This document shows, piece after piece, positions 46,901 to 56,600 of a DNA stretch of 64,000 nucleotides. Every line of letters begins with the position of its first letter. Positions within the stretch are counted from its first letter, which is position 1. The stretch spans positions 21,555 through 85,554 of the forward strand of contig JAHBTL010000032.1 in NCBI GenBank assembly GCA_019638615.1, in the 5' to 3' direction. The notes under the pieces are model-generated. The model saw only the letters and a program-made list of their open reading frames with translations. It had not been told where the DNA came from and did not search any database. Source of the stretch: Chitinophagaceae bacterium. Lineage in GTDB: Bacteria > Bacteroidota > Bacteroidia > Chitinophagales > Chitinophagaceae. A program made the translations under genes and the position numbers.

Positions 46901-47277
46901 TCCGTATTCGCTTCAACGCTTTTTATGATCACCAGCTTTTCCGACATCTGGCTGGACACCAGCCCCGTACCTGCCAGTATTTTCCTCAGCAGGTCATTTA
47001 CGGTGATGTCCTTTTCACTAATGGTTACCTTAAACTCATCTTTCATAACCATCGTGCTGAACACAAACCGGTAGTCGGTCTTGCGTTCAATTTCCTTTAA
47101 TGCTTTACTTAGCTTAACATTGTTAAAATGAACGGTCAGCGTTTCCTGCGAGCTGACCTCTTTGGCTGTTACCTGCAGTACGGTAGCAAAAACCAGGAAA
47201 AGACTACATTTCATAAGCAGAATCATTCTGGACATTTTCTGATTCCAGGGCAGTTTTGGAAAGTCCCTTTTTTTCAT
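43942..47277 (-). CDS. SusC TonB-dependent transporter with STN domain (locus 2)
   Basis: 1111 residues from ATG 47277 (MKKRDFPKLPWNQKMSRM); the 14 codons further upstream lack an ATG. STN domain about residues 55-125 (VHFNNVKLSKALKEIERKTD), carboxypeptidase-like domain (VKGRIVNNNGEPLAGVTI), plug (VVVGYSTQSRRKLTSAVATI, ISVLKDAASAAIYGSRGANG) and a barrel ending TFTFGATVQF. Imports the glycan released at the surface and signals through FecR. Confidence 0.96.
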   Translation of the reverse strand: MKKRDFPKLPWNQKMSRMILLMKCSLFLVFATVLQVTAKEVSSQETLTVHFNNVKLSKALKEIERKTDYRFVFSTMVMKDEFKVTISEKDITVNDLLRKILAGTGLVSSQMSEKLVIIKSVEANTESAAAAPPVKGRIVNNNGEPLAGVTIRSGKNITVSDTDGNFSIEVESGGSIEASYVGYATQTIKPGAQTSIDIVMQAVENKLDEIVVVGYSTQSRRKLTSAVATISGDEINKRVATNPAALLQGQLPGLQVIQGSGEPGNENVNMRIRGVSTFSGAGNDPLVIVDGLPGSLTVLNPNDIESISVLKDAASAAIYGSRGANGVIVVKTKKGKSGGFSLTYNYNLGLSRATSLPDMIYNSAEYMELTNEARSNSGLQPIYTQEQIDLYKNATDRTKYPNHNWLDDQFVTANVQNHYLNLNGGKDNTNYNLGIGYTDQPGTMIGFQYKKYTLDLGLQSKVHKRITIGTNIQMRYGDKKNPRQGATDQFLSTLAQSPLYAPVSPDGSKYIFKAYPLEQGNKNTVAIVQNDVRTRTDDYYIQGNLSLDVEILKGLVWENRGGANYSTVKTNDFRPIIPLYWWHDLSYATNLDVGSPGLDVGRNDNIYTVYYSQLNFRRTFGDHTVSALAGFQQEHNKYSFLNAGRVQYTTNLLREINAGPTSGMYNSGSSNEWAIRSYYGNLNYDFQDKYLVGASLRYDGTSRLPKDTRWGLFYSFSGAWRISEENFMRSITWIDDLKIRGSWGELGNQNIGNYPYQPVLQSRDYVFGTTITPGYAASGLVDPNLTWETTRVFDIGVDMTLLQNKLNITADWFNKYTFDILRSSQVPLWLGLNAPTINNGAVRNKGFEVSAQYRDKIAGEVGFTIGANAQAYKNKLEQFGAREISSNTIREEGRALDEYYVYIWDGIFQSQDEIDKSPKQPVTPTPGDLKIKDVNDDGVINDQDRTYVGGRYPAYQYNFTLGFDWKGFDLSAQLYGSQGQKVYVSGWGIEPFRQGSVPTTDWRNRWTPTNPSTTMPKIYVADGYAPVQNYASTYFLKDASFTRLKNIQIGYTLPLQIVSKAAMKSLRVYIAADNVFTISKYPGLDPERITGGQYVTYPQLRTFTFGATVQF

Positions 47278-47383
47278 ACTTTTGTTTCGTTTAAAAATGA
47301 ACAATAGGGGCAGGCACAACCCGCAAAGTTTGACCTACCCTGTTTTTGAACACGGGAGGAATGGGCGCAATCCATTTCTCCTT

Positions 47384-48454
47384 TTATTTTGATATAATTA
47401 TATCCGTTCCTTCAATCGTATAATTAAAAAAATAGGAATCCTTAAAGGCTTTCAATACCTGCTCTATGCTTTCATTTCTGAAAGTTCCCGTAAAACCGTA
47501 TTGCTTCACTTTTTCATCTTTAAAGATCAGCCGCACATTATACCATCTTTCCAGCTTTTCCCTGATCATTTCAAAAGTCTCCTCTTCAATGATCAATGTA
47601 TTCTGTATCCAGGCTGTTTCAATATTAACACTGTCGCGATTGTACGACAGCGCTTCAATAGCCACATGAGGAGCGGCTTTGTTTTCAGATTCTCCGGGAT
47701 CATCGCTACTTCCCTTTATTTGTCCCCCCGTTTCCACATCCAGCACGAATTTTTGTTTGGGCTTTAACGACATGCGCAACGGCGTTGAAGAACCATTTTT
47801 GATCAGTATATCTATTTTTCCTCTTAAAAGCGATGTTTCGGTGATCTTGTCGCCGGGATAGGCCCGCACGTTAAAGAAAGTACCTGTAACGTTTACGTCG
47901 TACTTGTCAACACTCACCGTAAAGGGTAAACGACTGTTATGTATTACATCAAACCCTCCTTCGCCTACAAGAAATACATTACGGTCGGTTTTGCCAAAGC
48001 CATTGCTCAGCTTTAGTGTGGAGCCGGAATTGAGGTATACTTTTGTGCCGTCGGGAAGTGTAATGGTTTGTTTGGCGCCCGCCTTTGTGGTAAAGATCAG
48101 CGGATTTTCAGCAGAAGCAACTTCCGACGGCATACGTACATCCTTTTTTTGCCGAAAAACAAAATAGGTAGTGAGCACTATTCCGGTGCATGCTGCCGCC
48201 CATCCCATCACTTTTAACAGGGGGAAACGTTTTATAGGGAAAACAGGTGCGGCAGGTGTACCGGCAGCCAGCCCCTGCAGGGAGCCGGTCATTAAAAAAA
48301 CAAGCTGCTTCGCTTCTTCAATAATATCCTGCCCGTCGGGATGATCTTCCTGGTATTGAAGCCAGTGCAATACATCCTGTTCATTTCTTTCAAGACAATA
48401 ATTGATGAAAGAATCATTAATAACAAGCTCTTCTACCGACAAACGAACAGGCAT
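47384..48454 (-). CDS. FecR-family anti-sigma factor (locus 2)
   Basis: 356 residues. Helical cytoplasmic part (residues 1-85), membrane segment near 88-104 (MGWAAACTGIVLTTYFVF), FecR domain (KQTITLPDGTKVYLNSGSTL to VTGTFFNVRAYPGD), C-terminal domain (EEETFEMIREKLERWYNVRL, FTGTFRNESIEQVL). It is separated from its presumed sigma factor (49251) by a toxin-antitoxin pair. Confidence 0.93.
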   Translation of the reverse strand: MPVRLSVEELVINDSFINYCLERNEQDVLHWLQYQEDHPDGQDIIEEAKQLVFLMTGSLQGLAAGTPAAPVFPIKRFPLLKVMGWAAACTGIVLTTYFVFRQKKDVRMPSEVASAENPLIFTTKAGAKQTITLPDGTKVYLNSGSTLKLSNGFGKTDRNVFLVGEGGFDVIHNSRLPFTVSVDKYDVNVTGTFFNVRAYPGDKITETSLLRGKIDILIKNGSSTPLRMSLKPKQKFVLDVETGGQIKGSSDDPGESENKAAPHVAIEALSYNRDSVNIETAWIQNTLIIEEETFEMIREKLERWYNVRLIFKDEKVKQYGFTGTFRNESIEQVLKAFKDSYFFNYTIEGTDIIISK

Positions 48455-48516
48455 AGTTGTTCTGGTTTGTAGTAAAGACGATGAATTTTGAAAACTTTAC
48501 CCCGGAATTTGTTGTT

Positions 48517-48831
48517 TTACGGAATGATCTTAAAAATTTGTTCGAGTTCTTTGGCGGTAATGGTGCTTTTTTCCGATTTATCGTATATAGAAGTAAGGAA
48601 AACAGTAGTAGCGGTAACTTTCACATAAGTAATTACCCTTGCACCGCCCGATTTTCCCTTTCTTTTCGAAGCAACCGCTAAACGTATCTTGTAAAATCCG
48701 TTACCCAGAGCCATACCCTCACCAGGATTATCAGCAAGCATATCAATCAGCTCTGATAAATCTTTTTTAAGAGAGGGATATTTTTTAGCCTGCTTGTCAA
48801 AAAGCGGAATAGAGGAAATATTATAGCTCAT
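48517..48831 (-). CDS. RelE/HigB-type toxin
   Basis: 104 residues: IPLFDKQAKKYPSLKKDLSE, then GNGFYKIRLAVASKRKGKSG, ARVITYVKVTATTVFLTSIY, then the KSEKSTITAKELEQI tail. The FDKQAKKYP start, KIR strand and DKSEK tail are the pattern of RelE-like mRNA interferases, with basic residues on the core strands. It overlaps the antitoxin gene by 11 bp. Confidence 0.85.
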   Translation of the reverse strand: MSYNISSIPLFDKQAKKYPSLKKDLSELIDMLADNPGEGMALGNGFYKIRLAVASKRKGKSGGARVITYVKVTATTVFLTSIYDKSEKSTITAKELEQIFKIIP

Positions 48832-49054
48832 TCAGCAACTCTTTTGCAGGGCGGGACTTTAGCTTTCCCTGTTCTATCAATCTAAGTTCCCGAACGGCTT
48901 CTTTAAGTTCCTGCAAAACCTGTTCTTTGGTTGGTTCTTCATATTCCAGAGCTTCCAAATCCCGATATCGCTTTTTGAGCTCCTTCCATTCATTGATAGG
49001 AATATATACACCTGTGGCTTTTCCATTGCTGTCCTGTATTACCTGTAATCTCAT
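48821..49054 (-). CDS. Antitoxin partner of the RelE-type toxin
   Basis: 77 residues: MRLQVIQDSNGKATGVYIPI, NEWKELKKRYRDLEALEYEE, then an acidic helix. A Phd/DUF-type antitoxin layout: N-terminal strands, C-terminal helical toxin-wrapping tail. Upstream of and overlapping the toxin gene. Confidence 0.82.
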   Translation of the reverse strand: MRLQVIQDSNGKATGVYIPINEWKELKKRYRDLEALEYEEPTKEQVLQELKEAVRELRLIEQGKLKSRPAKELLNEL

Positions 49055-49250
49055 AGCCGAAAATCATTTTTGAAATTTGTAAGTTTTATCACCAGGAAAG
49101 CCCGGTTGTAATCCGGTTGTACAAAGCTAATTAAAAAGAAAATGTTATGCAATAAAAAGCGTGTATTCACAGCAGCAATCAAGGGGTTTTGGTGTGTTGC
49201 CGTAAAACGTGACGGGGAAACAGGTTTTCACGGCTCACATTTCATGTTTT

Positions 49251-49847
49251 TTAGTTCCCGGCAAGAAAATCATTTACAAAGAGGCTGAGCAATAGCGGGA
49301 TGAGGGCAAAGAAATGGGAGGCATTTGTATCCGAGAGCTCTTTACGCAGCGTTTTTATTCCTTTGAACAGGTTATTGTAAATTGTCCGGCGCGATAAACC
49401 GGTTCTTTGTTCTATTTCCTCGTTTGACAACCCTTCTCCGTACTTGAGCAATATTACGGTACGGCAGGTAGCGGGGAGCTTATTACAAATACTCCTTACT
49501 TTTTCTATTAAAGCGCTGTTGGTTTGTATTTTTTCGAGCGATTCCTGTACAGAAGGCTGGTATTCATCCTGCACAACATACATGGAATGATGGCGCAGAT
49601 AGCGTTTTTCGGAACGATAGTGATCAATCAACCGCCTTTTAAAAGCGGTTTGCAGGTAAGACCGGGGATTTGCGATGCCTGAAAAGTCTATGTTTTTCTC
49701 CATCAGGGTAAGAAAAAACTGGTGCAGCAAATCGTTGAGCTCTTCGCCGGTATATCCTAACCGCTGACCTACCAAAAGCAGGTCGCCCCGGAATGCCTCA
49801 TACCAACCGGCAATAAGTGTATTGATATTTCCCGCACTTTGACTCAT
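49251..49847 (-). CDS. ECF RNA polymerase sigma factor (locus 2)
   Basis: 198 residues from ATG 49847 (MSQSAGNINTLIAGWYEAFR). Region 2: ELNDLLHQFFLTLMEKNIDF, PRSYLQTAFKRRLIDHYRSE. Region 4: LPATCRTVILLKYGEGLSNE, EIEQRTGLSRRTIYNNLFKG. A hydrophobic C-terminal tail (FFALIPLLLSLFVNDFL) is unusual for a sigma factor and may touch the membrane near FecR. It probably controls the SusCD locus at 36190-48454. Confidence 0.9.
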   Translation of the reverse strand: MSQSAGNINTLIAGWYEAFRGDLLLVGQRLGYTGEELNDLLHQFFLTLMEKNIDFSGIANPRSYLQTAFKRRLIDHYRSEKRYLRHHSMYVVQDEYQPSVQESLEKIQTNSALIEKVRSICNKLPATCRTVILLKYGEGLSNEEIEQRTGLSRRTIYNNLFKGIKTLRKELSDTNASHFFALIPLLLSLFVNDFLAGN

Positions 49848-49909
49848 AGCAGCTTGTTGCAATCGTATTACAATTAGCTGCAAGTTCTAAAAAAATATGC
49901 AGAGATGTT

Positions 49910-50728
49910 CTAATATTTTTTCAACCCTTGCACAATAATACTGTCCTTTCTTGCAGGCGCCAGTTCATGCCGGTATTGATATAACATGCTCTCCCAGTCG
50001 CCATACATAGCGTTGGGCAATACAATAAAACGGGTACCAAATAATTCGGCATTGCTGCGGGTAAGCGCATTCCGGGTATCGGTGGGTTGCTTATCGAAAG
50101 CCGAACTGAAATCGCTCAGGTTATCGCCAAACAGCATAATGATATCATGGGTTTGTGATACTTTATCCCGCCGTGGGCCTTTGCCGGAGCCGGCGGTTTT
50201 TAAAATGAGGTGATCGTTGGTTGCATCGGGGAAATTCCACCGCTGAAGATCTTTTAGTGTTTGCGGACGTTCTTCTTCAAGGCGGTTGGTAATATAAAAT
50301 ACACTCACCCCTTTGCTTTTTGCATATTGAAAAAAGCTCCACCCGCCGGGCACCGTATCGCAATCTACCCGTTTGGTCCATTCAATCCACGAGGCATCGG
50401 CATACTCCTCATTCCTGCCGGCAATATGCACCTGGTAGGGACTGTTGTCTAAAATGGTTTCATCAATATCGGTAACAACAGCCAGTGGCTTATCATGCGG
50501 CTCTTTTAATAGTATGTCTAACTGCAGCCTTGCGGTGTTGTATGCCTGGAAACAAAGCGCTTTATACTCCGAAGCCTTTTGCTGCCAAACCGCTCCCCAT
50601 AAAGGGCCCTGCGTAACAAGAGAGGGAGCATCGGCATTATTACCAGCGGCATTACGCTGCACCTTGCATGAAGCCGCTGCCAAAAGAAAAAGTAAAAAAA
50701 TAAATCTGTGTTTTACAATGCTGTTCAT
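49910..50728 (-). CDS. Class C acid phosphatase lipoprotein (5'-nucleotidase, e(P4) family)
   Basis: 272 residues from ATG 50728 (MNSIVKHRFIFLLFLLAAAS, lipobox ASCK). HAD-type acid phosphatase B/class C signature: VVTDIDETILDNSPY (DxDxT nucleophile), ITNRLEEERPQTLKDL and IMLFGDNLSDF. Lipid-anchored enzymes of this family dephosphorylate nucleotides such as NMN and 5'-nucleotides in the periplasm. It lies downstream of the phosphodiesterase gene on the same strand. Confidence 0.9.
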   Translation of the reverse strand: MNSIVKHRFIFLLFLLAAASCKVQRNAAGNNADAPSLVTQGPLWGAVWQQKASEYKALCFQAYNTARLQLDILLKEPHDKPLAVVTDIDETILDNSPYQVHIAGRNEEYADASWIEWTKRVDCDTVPGGWSFFQYAKSKGVSVFYITNRLEEERPQTLKDLQRWNFPDATNDHLILKTAGSGKGPRRDKVSQTHDIIMLFGDNLSDFSSAFDKQPTDTRNALTRSNAELFGTRFIVLPNAMYGDWESMLYQYRHELAPARKDSIIVQGLKKY

Positions 50729-50758
50729 AGTGAAAATTTGAAATGAGCTATCAGTCAT

Positions 50759-50878
50759 CAGCTTTCAGCTTTCAGCAATTTATAGTTTATGGTTTTTTGT
50801 TTATAGTTGGCTGTGAGCCATGAGCAATCATTTAACCATAAATTACAAACTCTAAACCACAAACCTGCAACCCGAAAC
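50759..50878. repeat. Word-like intergenic repeat, copy 1
   Basis: AT-rich string of recurring short words (TCAGCTTTCAGC, TTTATAGTTTATGG, AAACTCTAAACC). The 36-mer at 50773-50808 matches 59134-59169 at 34 of 36 positions. No ORF. Confidence 0.6.
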
Positions 50879-52111
50879 TTATTTCTTCTCCACCACCCAC
50901 CTGTTCAACATATTTTCCGGCGTTTCAATAACGATTTTATAAAAAGAGGAAGGCTTATTGCTTACATCAATAACGGCTTCCTGCTTTGCAAGCGGCACAG
51001 TAGCAACTAAACTATATTCATCTTTACCGCCTTCCTTAAAATGATTGGTCGTCGCCAGCCATATTTTCGCGTCGCCTTTTTTAGATACCGCTTTCCATGT
51101 TACCCGTAGCTTACCGTTTTCTGACAGCGTATTGGGAGAAGTAGCAGAAATATTGCCTGTAAGCGGAATACCATCCACCTCCATCAACTGCTCTTTGGGA
51201 ATCGTGATATCCAGGAAGGAAGCAAGCGAAGGCATAATATCTACCACACCAGGGTTGCCGGTTTTAAAATAGTTGTTCAGTCTTTTGGCATTGGTTACGA
51301 TCCATGTTGCTCTTTCCCTGTCCGATTGCCCTCCATGTCCTTTACCATCACTTGCTGCTCTGCCATGGTCGGTAGTAATATATATCACCCAGTTCTCCTT
51401 AAATTGTTGCTCACGGTACTGTATAGCCGCCCAAAGCCTTCCCATCTGGTTATCCATCATTTCAACCGCTTTATAAAACTCAGGACTGTCGCCATACATA
51501 TGTCCCATATCATCCGTATATTCCAAGTATACCCATGAAAGGTCAGGCGCTTCTTTCTTTATATAATCAGCAGCATTATCCACAACCGCTTCATCAATAC
51601 GGTGCATAAAATCCCTTTTTTTATCATGCGGGTAATTTACGGTATCTAATTCCAATCCGTCAAAATGATGATCAAGCTTAAGATTGGCCGTTTCAGCGAG
51701 GCTTTCGCCTACCAGCTTTGTCCTGTTGTCTTCCCAACTGGAAAATACCGCTGCTTTTTTTTGCGGGTATTGTTCTTTAAAAAACCGGAAGATCGTGTGG
51801 TAATTGTAATTGGGCGCTTTAATATCATTATCCCAAACATTGTGCTTATTCACCCATGTGCCGGTGAGCAGGCTGTTATAGCCAACGGCCGATATGGTAG
51901 GCGTTTGAGAATAACCGCCTTTTTCGCCTCCTACATGTGCCCGGGTATACCCACCCACCTTAGCAATGGCATCCAGGTTGGGCGTATTTAGTTTTTCAAT
52001 TACATCAGATGAAATGCCATCAACTATAACAAAGATGGCTTTTTTGGATAACTGGGCATGCAGGCAGCAAAAAGAGCAGAATGAAATTATCAGGAGAAAT
52101 GATCTCTTCAT
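50879..52111 (-). CDS. Secreted type I phosphodiesterase/nucleotide pyrophosphatase (alkaline phosphatase superfamily)
   Basis: 410 residues with signal peptide (ending CCLHAQ). Metal-binding blocks: [13 protein letters not shown], a candidate nucleophile segment [50 protein letters not shown]. These fit PF01663. A small C-terminal all-beta domain follows (residues about 330-405). Likely cleaves phosphodiesters or phosphate esters outside the inner membrane. Located 50 bp after the SusD gene of locus 3. Confidence 0.88.
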   Translation of the reverse strand: MKRSFLLIISFCSFCCLHAQLSKKAIFVIVDGISSDVIEKLNTPNLDAIAKVGGYTRAHVGGEKGGYSQTPTISAVGYNSLLTGTWVNKHNVWDNDIKAPNYNYHTIFRFFKEQYPQKKAAVFSSWEDNRTKLVGESLAETANLKLDHHFDGLELDTVNYPHDKKRDFMHRIDEAVVDNAADYIKKEAPDLSWVYLEYTDDMGHMYGDSPEFYKAVEMMDNQMGRLWAAIQYREQQFKENWVIYITTDHGRAASDGKGHGGQSDRERATWIVTNAKRLNNYFKTGNPGVVDIMPSLASFLDITIPKEQLMEVDGIPLTGNISATSPNTLSENGKLRVTWKAVSKKGDAKIWLATTNHFKEGGKDEYSLVATVPLAKQEAVIDVSNKPSSFYKIVIETPENMLNRWVVEKK

Positions 52112-52161
52112 ATTTTAAAAGTCATTGTAAGAAAATATAAAATTAATATTTCAGCTTTCGA

Positions 52162-53643
52162 CTATTGCAGTATCCACATCACCCCGTTGATATTATCTCC
52201 GCCGGGGTACTGGCGACTTACTGCGTTTTCAACATTGGTTGCGTTATTGGTATACTCATCGGTAGGGTACATCCAGCGTTTGGGGATGAGCCCGCCATTG
52301 AGCATGCCTGCACCCGAAACATCAAATACAGGGAATCCCGTACGCCGCTGTTCGTAAAATGGCAGCCAGCCGGTATTCATAAAAGTGCTGATATATTTCT
52401 GGGTTACGATCTGCTCAATTTCATTCCCCGTTTGCAAAGTTACTGCAGCATCGTTCAGGTAATTTTGAATATCTGCAGACGAATACGCATTTTTAAAATT
52501 GGAAAAATCCAGGGAAGCTTCAATGCCGTTCTTATAGAAAGAGTCCGCATCGCCGCTGATCCATCCTCTGACAGCAGCCTCAGCCAGCAGGAATTGTACC
52601 TCAGCATAGCTCATTAACACGCTTGGTTCATTTATGGCTTCATAAGCATAACGGTCATTGATCTGCGAAGCTTTCCCTGCCCCTCTTTTACCTGTATTAT
52701 AATCAAGCGGCGCGCTGCCCAGAAGTCCATCGTATGCATTAAAATTATCTGCAGGAAGCGCTGACGCAGGCATGGGTTTACCGAATACAAAAAGCCTTGG
52801 ATCTTTCAATTCCTGCAATATATCCACAAAGCTGCTATCCAGGTAAAAATCGGTTTTCATTGAGTTATTATTGAAATAGGGATATTGATTGCCCGTGATA
52901 TTATAATAAGGCAATTGGCCATTATCCGCATTCGACTCAAATATGGGATATTGGGATGGGTTGGATACGATTTCATTGAACCGCTGCTTGATATTTAAAG
53001 CCGCATCTCCTTCCTTCTTGGATAAGCTCATGAGCACTCTTAAGGTAAACGAATTGATAAGCTTTTTCCATTTTTGAATATCTCCGTCATAAACAAGATC
53101 TCCTCCTATTGCTACCTGGTCTGTTGATAAGGAGTCGCTTGCAATTTTTAAATCGTCCAGCACTCCCCGGTAAACATCCTGCTGCTTGTCATATTCCGGC
53201 TGCGTAGCCGAAAGATCCGTAAAGTTGTTATTCATTATGGATTGCATCATCTGTGAGTAAGGAATATCTCCGAAGATCTGGGTCATATTTACAACGAAAT
53301 AAGACTTGAGAAATTTGCCAATATAGCGATAATTCAATTTGCCTGTGCGGGCAGCTTCCTGCTCCATTTTAACCACCTGGGTAATGCTTCCATAGTTCAT
53401 AGAGCTGCGTTGCCATCCATAATATTGAGAACTACTTGCTCCTTGTGTATAAACCAGATAACGGGAGGCTAAAGCTGCGTCACTGGATATAGTTGAAAAA
53501 GCGATCCGTTCCACGGTTGGCAAAAGCAGCGACGGATCTGCAATTGTGGGATTATTAGGATTCACCTGGAAATCTTCGAATTTTTTGCAATTCGAAAACA
53601 CCAGCAGCATACACAGGAATACAACTGATTTATAGTATTTCAT
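52162..53643 (-). CDS. SusD-like lipoprotein, SusD_2 type (locus 3)
   Basis: 493 residues; the frame starts with GTG at 53646 but ATG 53643 is preferred. Lipobox FSNCKKFEDFQVNPNNPTIA. SusD-like_2 hallmarks are the NPNNPT opening and the late SYAEVQFLLAEAAVRGWISG, PFYEQRRTGFPVFDV blocks. Binding partner of the SusC encoded 32 bp upstream. Confidence 0.94.
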   Translation of the reverse strand: MKYYKSVVFLCMLLVFSNCKKFEDFQVNPNNPTIADPSLLLPTVERIAFSTISSDAALASRYLVYTQGASSSQYYGWQRSSMNYGSITQVVKMEQEAARTGKLNYRYIGKFLKSYFVVNMTQIFGDIPYSQMMQSIMNNNFTDLSATQPEYDKQQDVYRGVLDDLKIASDSLSTDQVAIGGDLVYDGDIQKWKKLINSFTLRVLMSLSKKEGDAALNIKQRFNEIVSNPSQYPIFESNADNGQLPYYNITGNQYPYFNNNSMKTDFYLDSSFVDILQELKDPRLFVFGKPMPASALPADNFNAYDGLLGSAPLDYNTGKRGAGKASQINDRYAYEAINEPSVLMSYAEVQFLLAEAAVRGWISGDADSFYKNGIEASLDFSNFKNAYSSADIQNYLNDAAVTLQTGNEIEQIVTQKYISTFMNTGWLPFYEQRRTGFPVFDVSGAGMLNGGLIPKRWMYPTDEYTNNATNVENAVSRQYPGGDNINGVMWILQ

Positions 53644-53678
53644 CACAATATTTTTTGGTTCAATAAATTTTTACCGAA

Positions 53679-56600
53679 TTAAAATTTGAGATTGATGTTA
53701 ACACCAACACTTCTCATAGAAGGAGTTTGCAGATCATCCCGCTCTGCATCCGGATCAACATTGGGTATTTTAGCCAGGATGAACAGGTTATTTCCAATAA
53801 ATGAAACTGAAGTGGTATTGAAAATTCCTTTTGTCCAGCGGGAAGGAAGCTGATAGGTTAATACAAGCTCTCTCATTTTCAAGTACGACCCGCTATAGTA
53901 AAAGTAATTATTCAGCATTTGACCGCTGGTGGTTTGCATAAAGCCTATATAATTGACCGCGGTTGTATTAGGCGAAAATTTTCGTGTATCGGAAATAATA
54001 TTGCCATGGCTGTCATATTCAACACTTCCTGAAGCAACCACCACTCCGGGGCCAACATAGGTACTATTACCCGCATTAGCGTCATCCCTGTACTGGGTCA
54101 CAGTTCCTTTCGCTGTTCCGCCCCACCACATTTTCTGGTTGGTAGTGGAATAAATCAACCCGCCAAGCCTTCCGTCCACAGATACATTAAGAGAAAAATT
54201 TTTGTAGGTGAAATTATTTTGCCATCCGTAAATCCAGTCAGCATCCGAGTATCCGAAAAATTGCCCGTAAGGCTCATAAGCCTGCATGCCATTATCATAA
54301 TAAATAGCCTGACCATCCGGTGTGCGGGATGCCGTCATATAGATCCTGTCAGTACGTTGCCCTTCTTTTACCTGCCCGATATATCCGTCGGCGTTATCCG
54401 TTGCGTCGTTCAGCCAGGTATGCACATTGCTGAAATTGAAAGTGGTTTCCCACTTAAAATTATTTCCGCGTACGGGCCACCCGCTCACAATAAATTCCCA
54501 TCCTTTCCTGTAATAAACATTGGCATTTTTCAATACGCTGGTATTGCCGCTCGCCTGTGATTGTGTTACATTCACAAAATTGTTATAGTCCCGGTTGCTA
54601 AAGTAGCTTACATCAAAATTGATCCTGTTATTGAAAAGCCCTAATGCTATCCCATACTCACCGGACCGTGTAGTGGCCGGTACCAGGTCGGGAGAAATAT
54701 AGGTAGTGGGCCATATCAGCGAAGGAACATTATTCCATTTGGATCCTATTCCATAGGTTGTAAGATGCGCATAAGGATTGTCCTTATTAATAAAGCCTGT
54801 ATTTACTTTAGCCCATGAACTCCGCAATTTCAGGAAAGAAACAGTTGCAGGCAATTTCAACACATCAGACAATACTGCGGAAATACCAGCCGAAGGATAA
54901 AAATAGCCGTTATTTTTTACAGGGAGTGTAGAGGTCTTATCATAGCGACCGGTAACAGACAGGTATAAAAACCCGAAAGTTTCAACATCCACCATTCCGT
55001 ATACGCTCGCTGTTCTGCGTTCCTGTAAACCACTTGTAGTTTTGGGAGGATTGATGGAATTGCTCAGGTTGTAAAACCCGGGGATCGTAAGCCCGTCTGT
55101 AGTAGTATAAGAGCCCTCGAAACGCCGGTATGCGTTTGCCCCGCCCGCGGTGACATTTACATTGAACTTTTCATTAAAATCGTGCTTATAATTCAATATC
55201 AGGTCCGTATTAATGTCAAAATAGTTGCTGACATCGGTGGAATAATTGCCTTTCGAAATATAATCGTATGCAATATAGCTATACGGCTCTTTCAGATCAG
55301 CGTTAACTGCATATTGATTGAAGCCATTCCTGAACTTGACTGTAAAATTATCCGTAAACTTATAATCAAAAGTGACCTGGCCAAAGCTGTTATTTTTCCG
55401 GTATCCATTCAAAAGCTGGTTAGCAATAAAATGGGGATTATTATACCAGGACAGATTATAGTTTCGCTGTTGCAGTCCTTCTTTGCCGGGTATCCAGTAA
55501 TTTTTCAGGTCGCGAATGTCTATATCCGGCCCGATCCAGAGGATGAGATTGTATAAGTAGTTAGGAGGACCATAGCCGATGGTAGGATAGTTATCGGAGT
55601 ATTCCATGTTGTAGGTGAGCTTTGCATCCATGCTCAGTTTGGGTGCGAGCTGGTAATTACCACCGATAGAAAATGATGAGTTGTTTACTCCGGTATTAGG
55701 CACCACACCTTTCTGGAAAATATGATTGGCGGCAACCCTGAAAGAACCTTTTTCTGTGCCAACAGAAGCAGAAACGCTGTTGGTAGATAAAATACCCGTA
55801 CGAAAAAAGTTTTTGATGTTGTTTTTGCCGCGTGATATCCAGGGCAGAGGCACCAACTCCCCGGTAGCAGGATCAACAGGACTGTTATACTGTGTTGTTT
55901 CATAATACCCGCTTGGAGTGGACGGATCTTTCTGATCTAATTTAGGACCCCATATCCAGCCACCGCCTTCAGGCCCTCCTCCGGAACCGTCTTCATAGGC
56001 ATACACGCCCTGGTCTCCACCTCCGTAGATGGTTTGTACTTCAGGAATTACAGTATACCCTGTCTGGAACAGGGTGGAAGAATTGATCTCAACGGCAAGC
56101 TTTCCTTTTTTCCCTTTTTTGGTAGTATACATGATAGCGCCATTAACGCCCAGCGCCCCATACAAGGCAGCAGCAGCAGTACCTTTTAATACGCTGATGC
56201 TTTCTATATCGTCTGCATTGATCTTGTAGGGATCAGCGTCTGCGTCAGGTATACCATCTATAACAATAAGCGGCGTTTTACCCCGCAACGAAATGCCCGG
56301 GTTGCGGAATAAGTCAGTGGTGTTGTTAATATTCAGCCCCGCTACTTTGCCGGTCAACGCACTCAGCGGCGTAGGTGTTTTCGTCTTGGCCATTGTTTCG
56401 CCATTTACTTCCTGTACTGAATAGCCCAATGTTTTTTGTTGTTTTTTAATGCCGAGGGCAGTAGTAACCAGCACCTCTTTCAGGTCGCCTGCCGTACTTT
56501 CTTCCAGTATAATATCAATCTCCCTGCGCCCATTTACCTGCACCTGTTGCGATGTATGACCCGTAAAAGAGAAAACAAGCAATGCGTTCCCGGGCACAGC

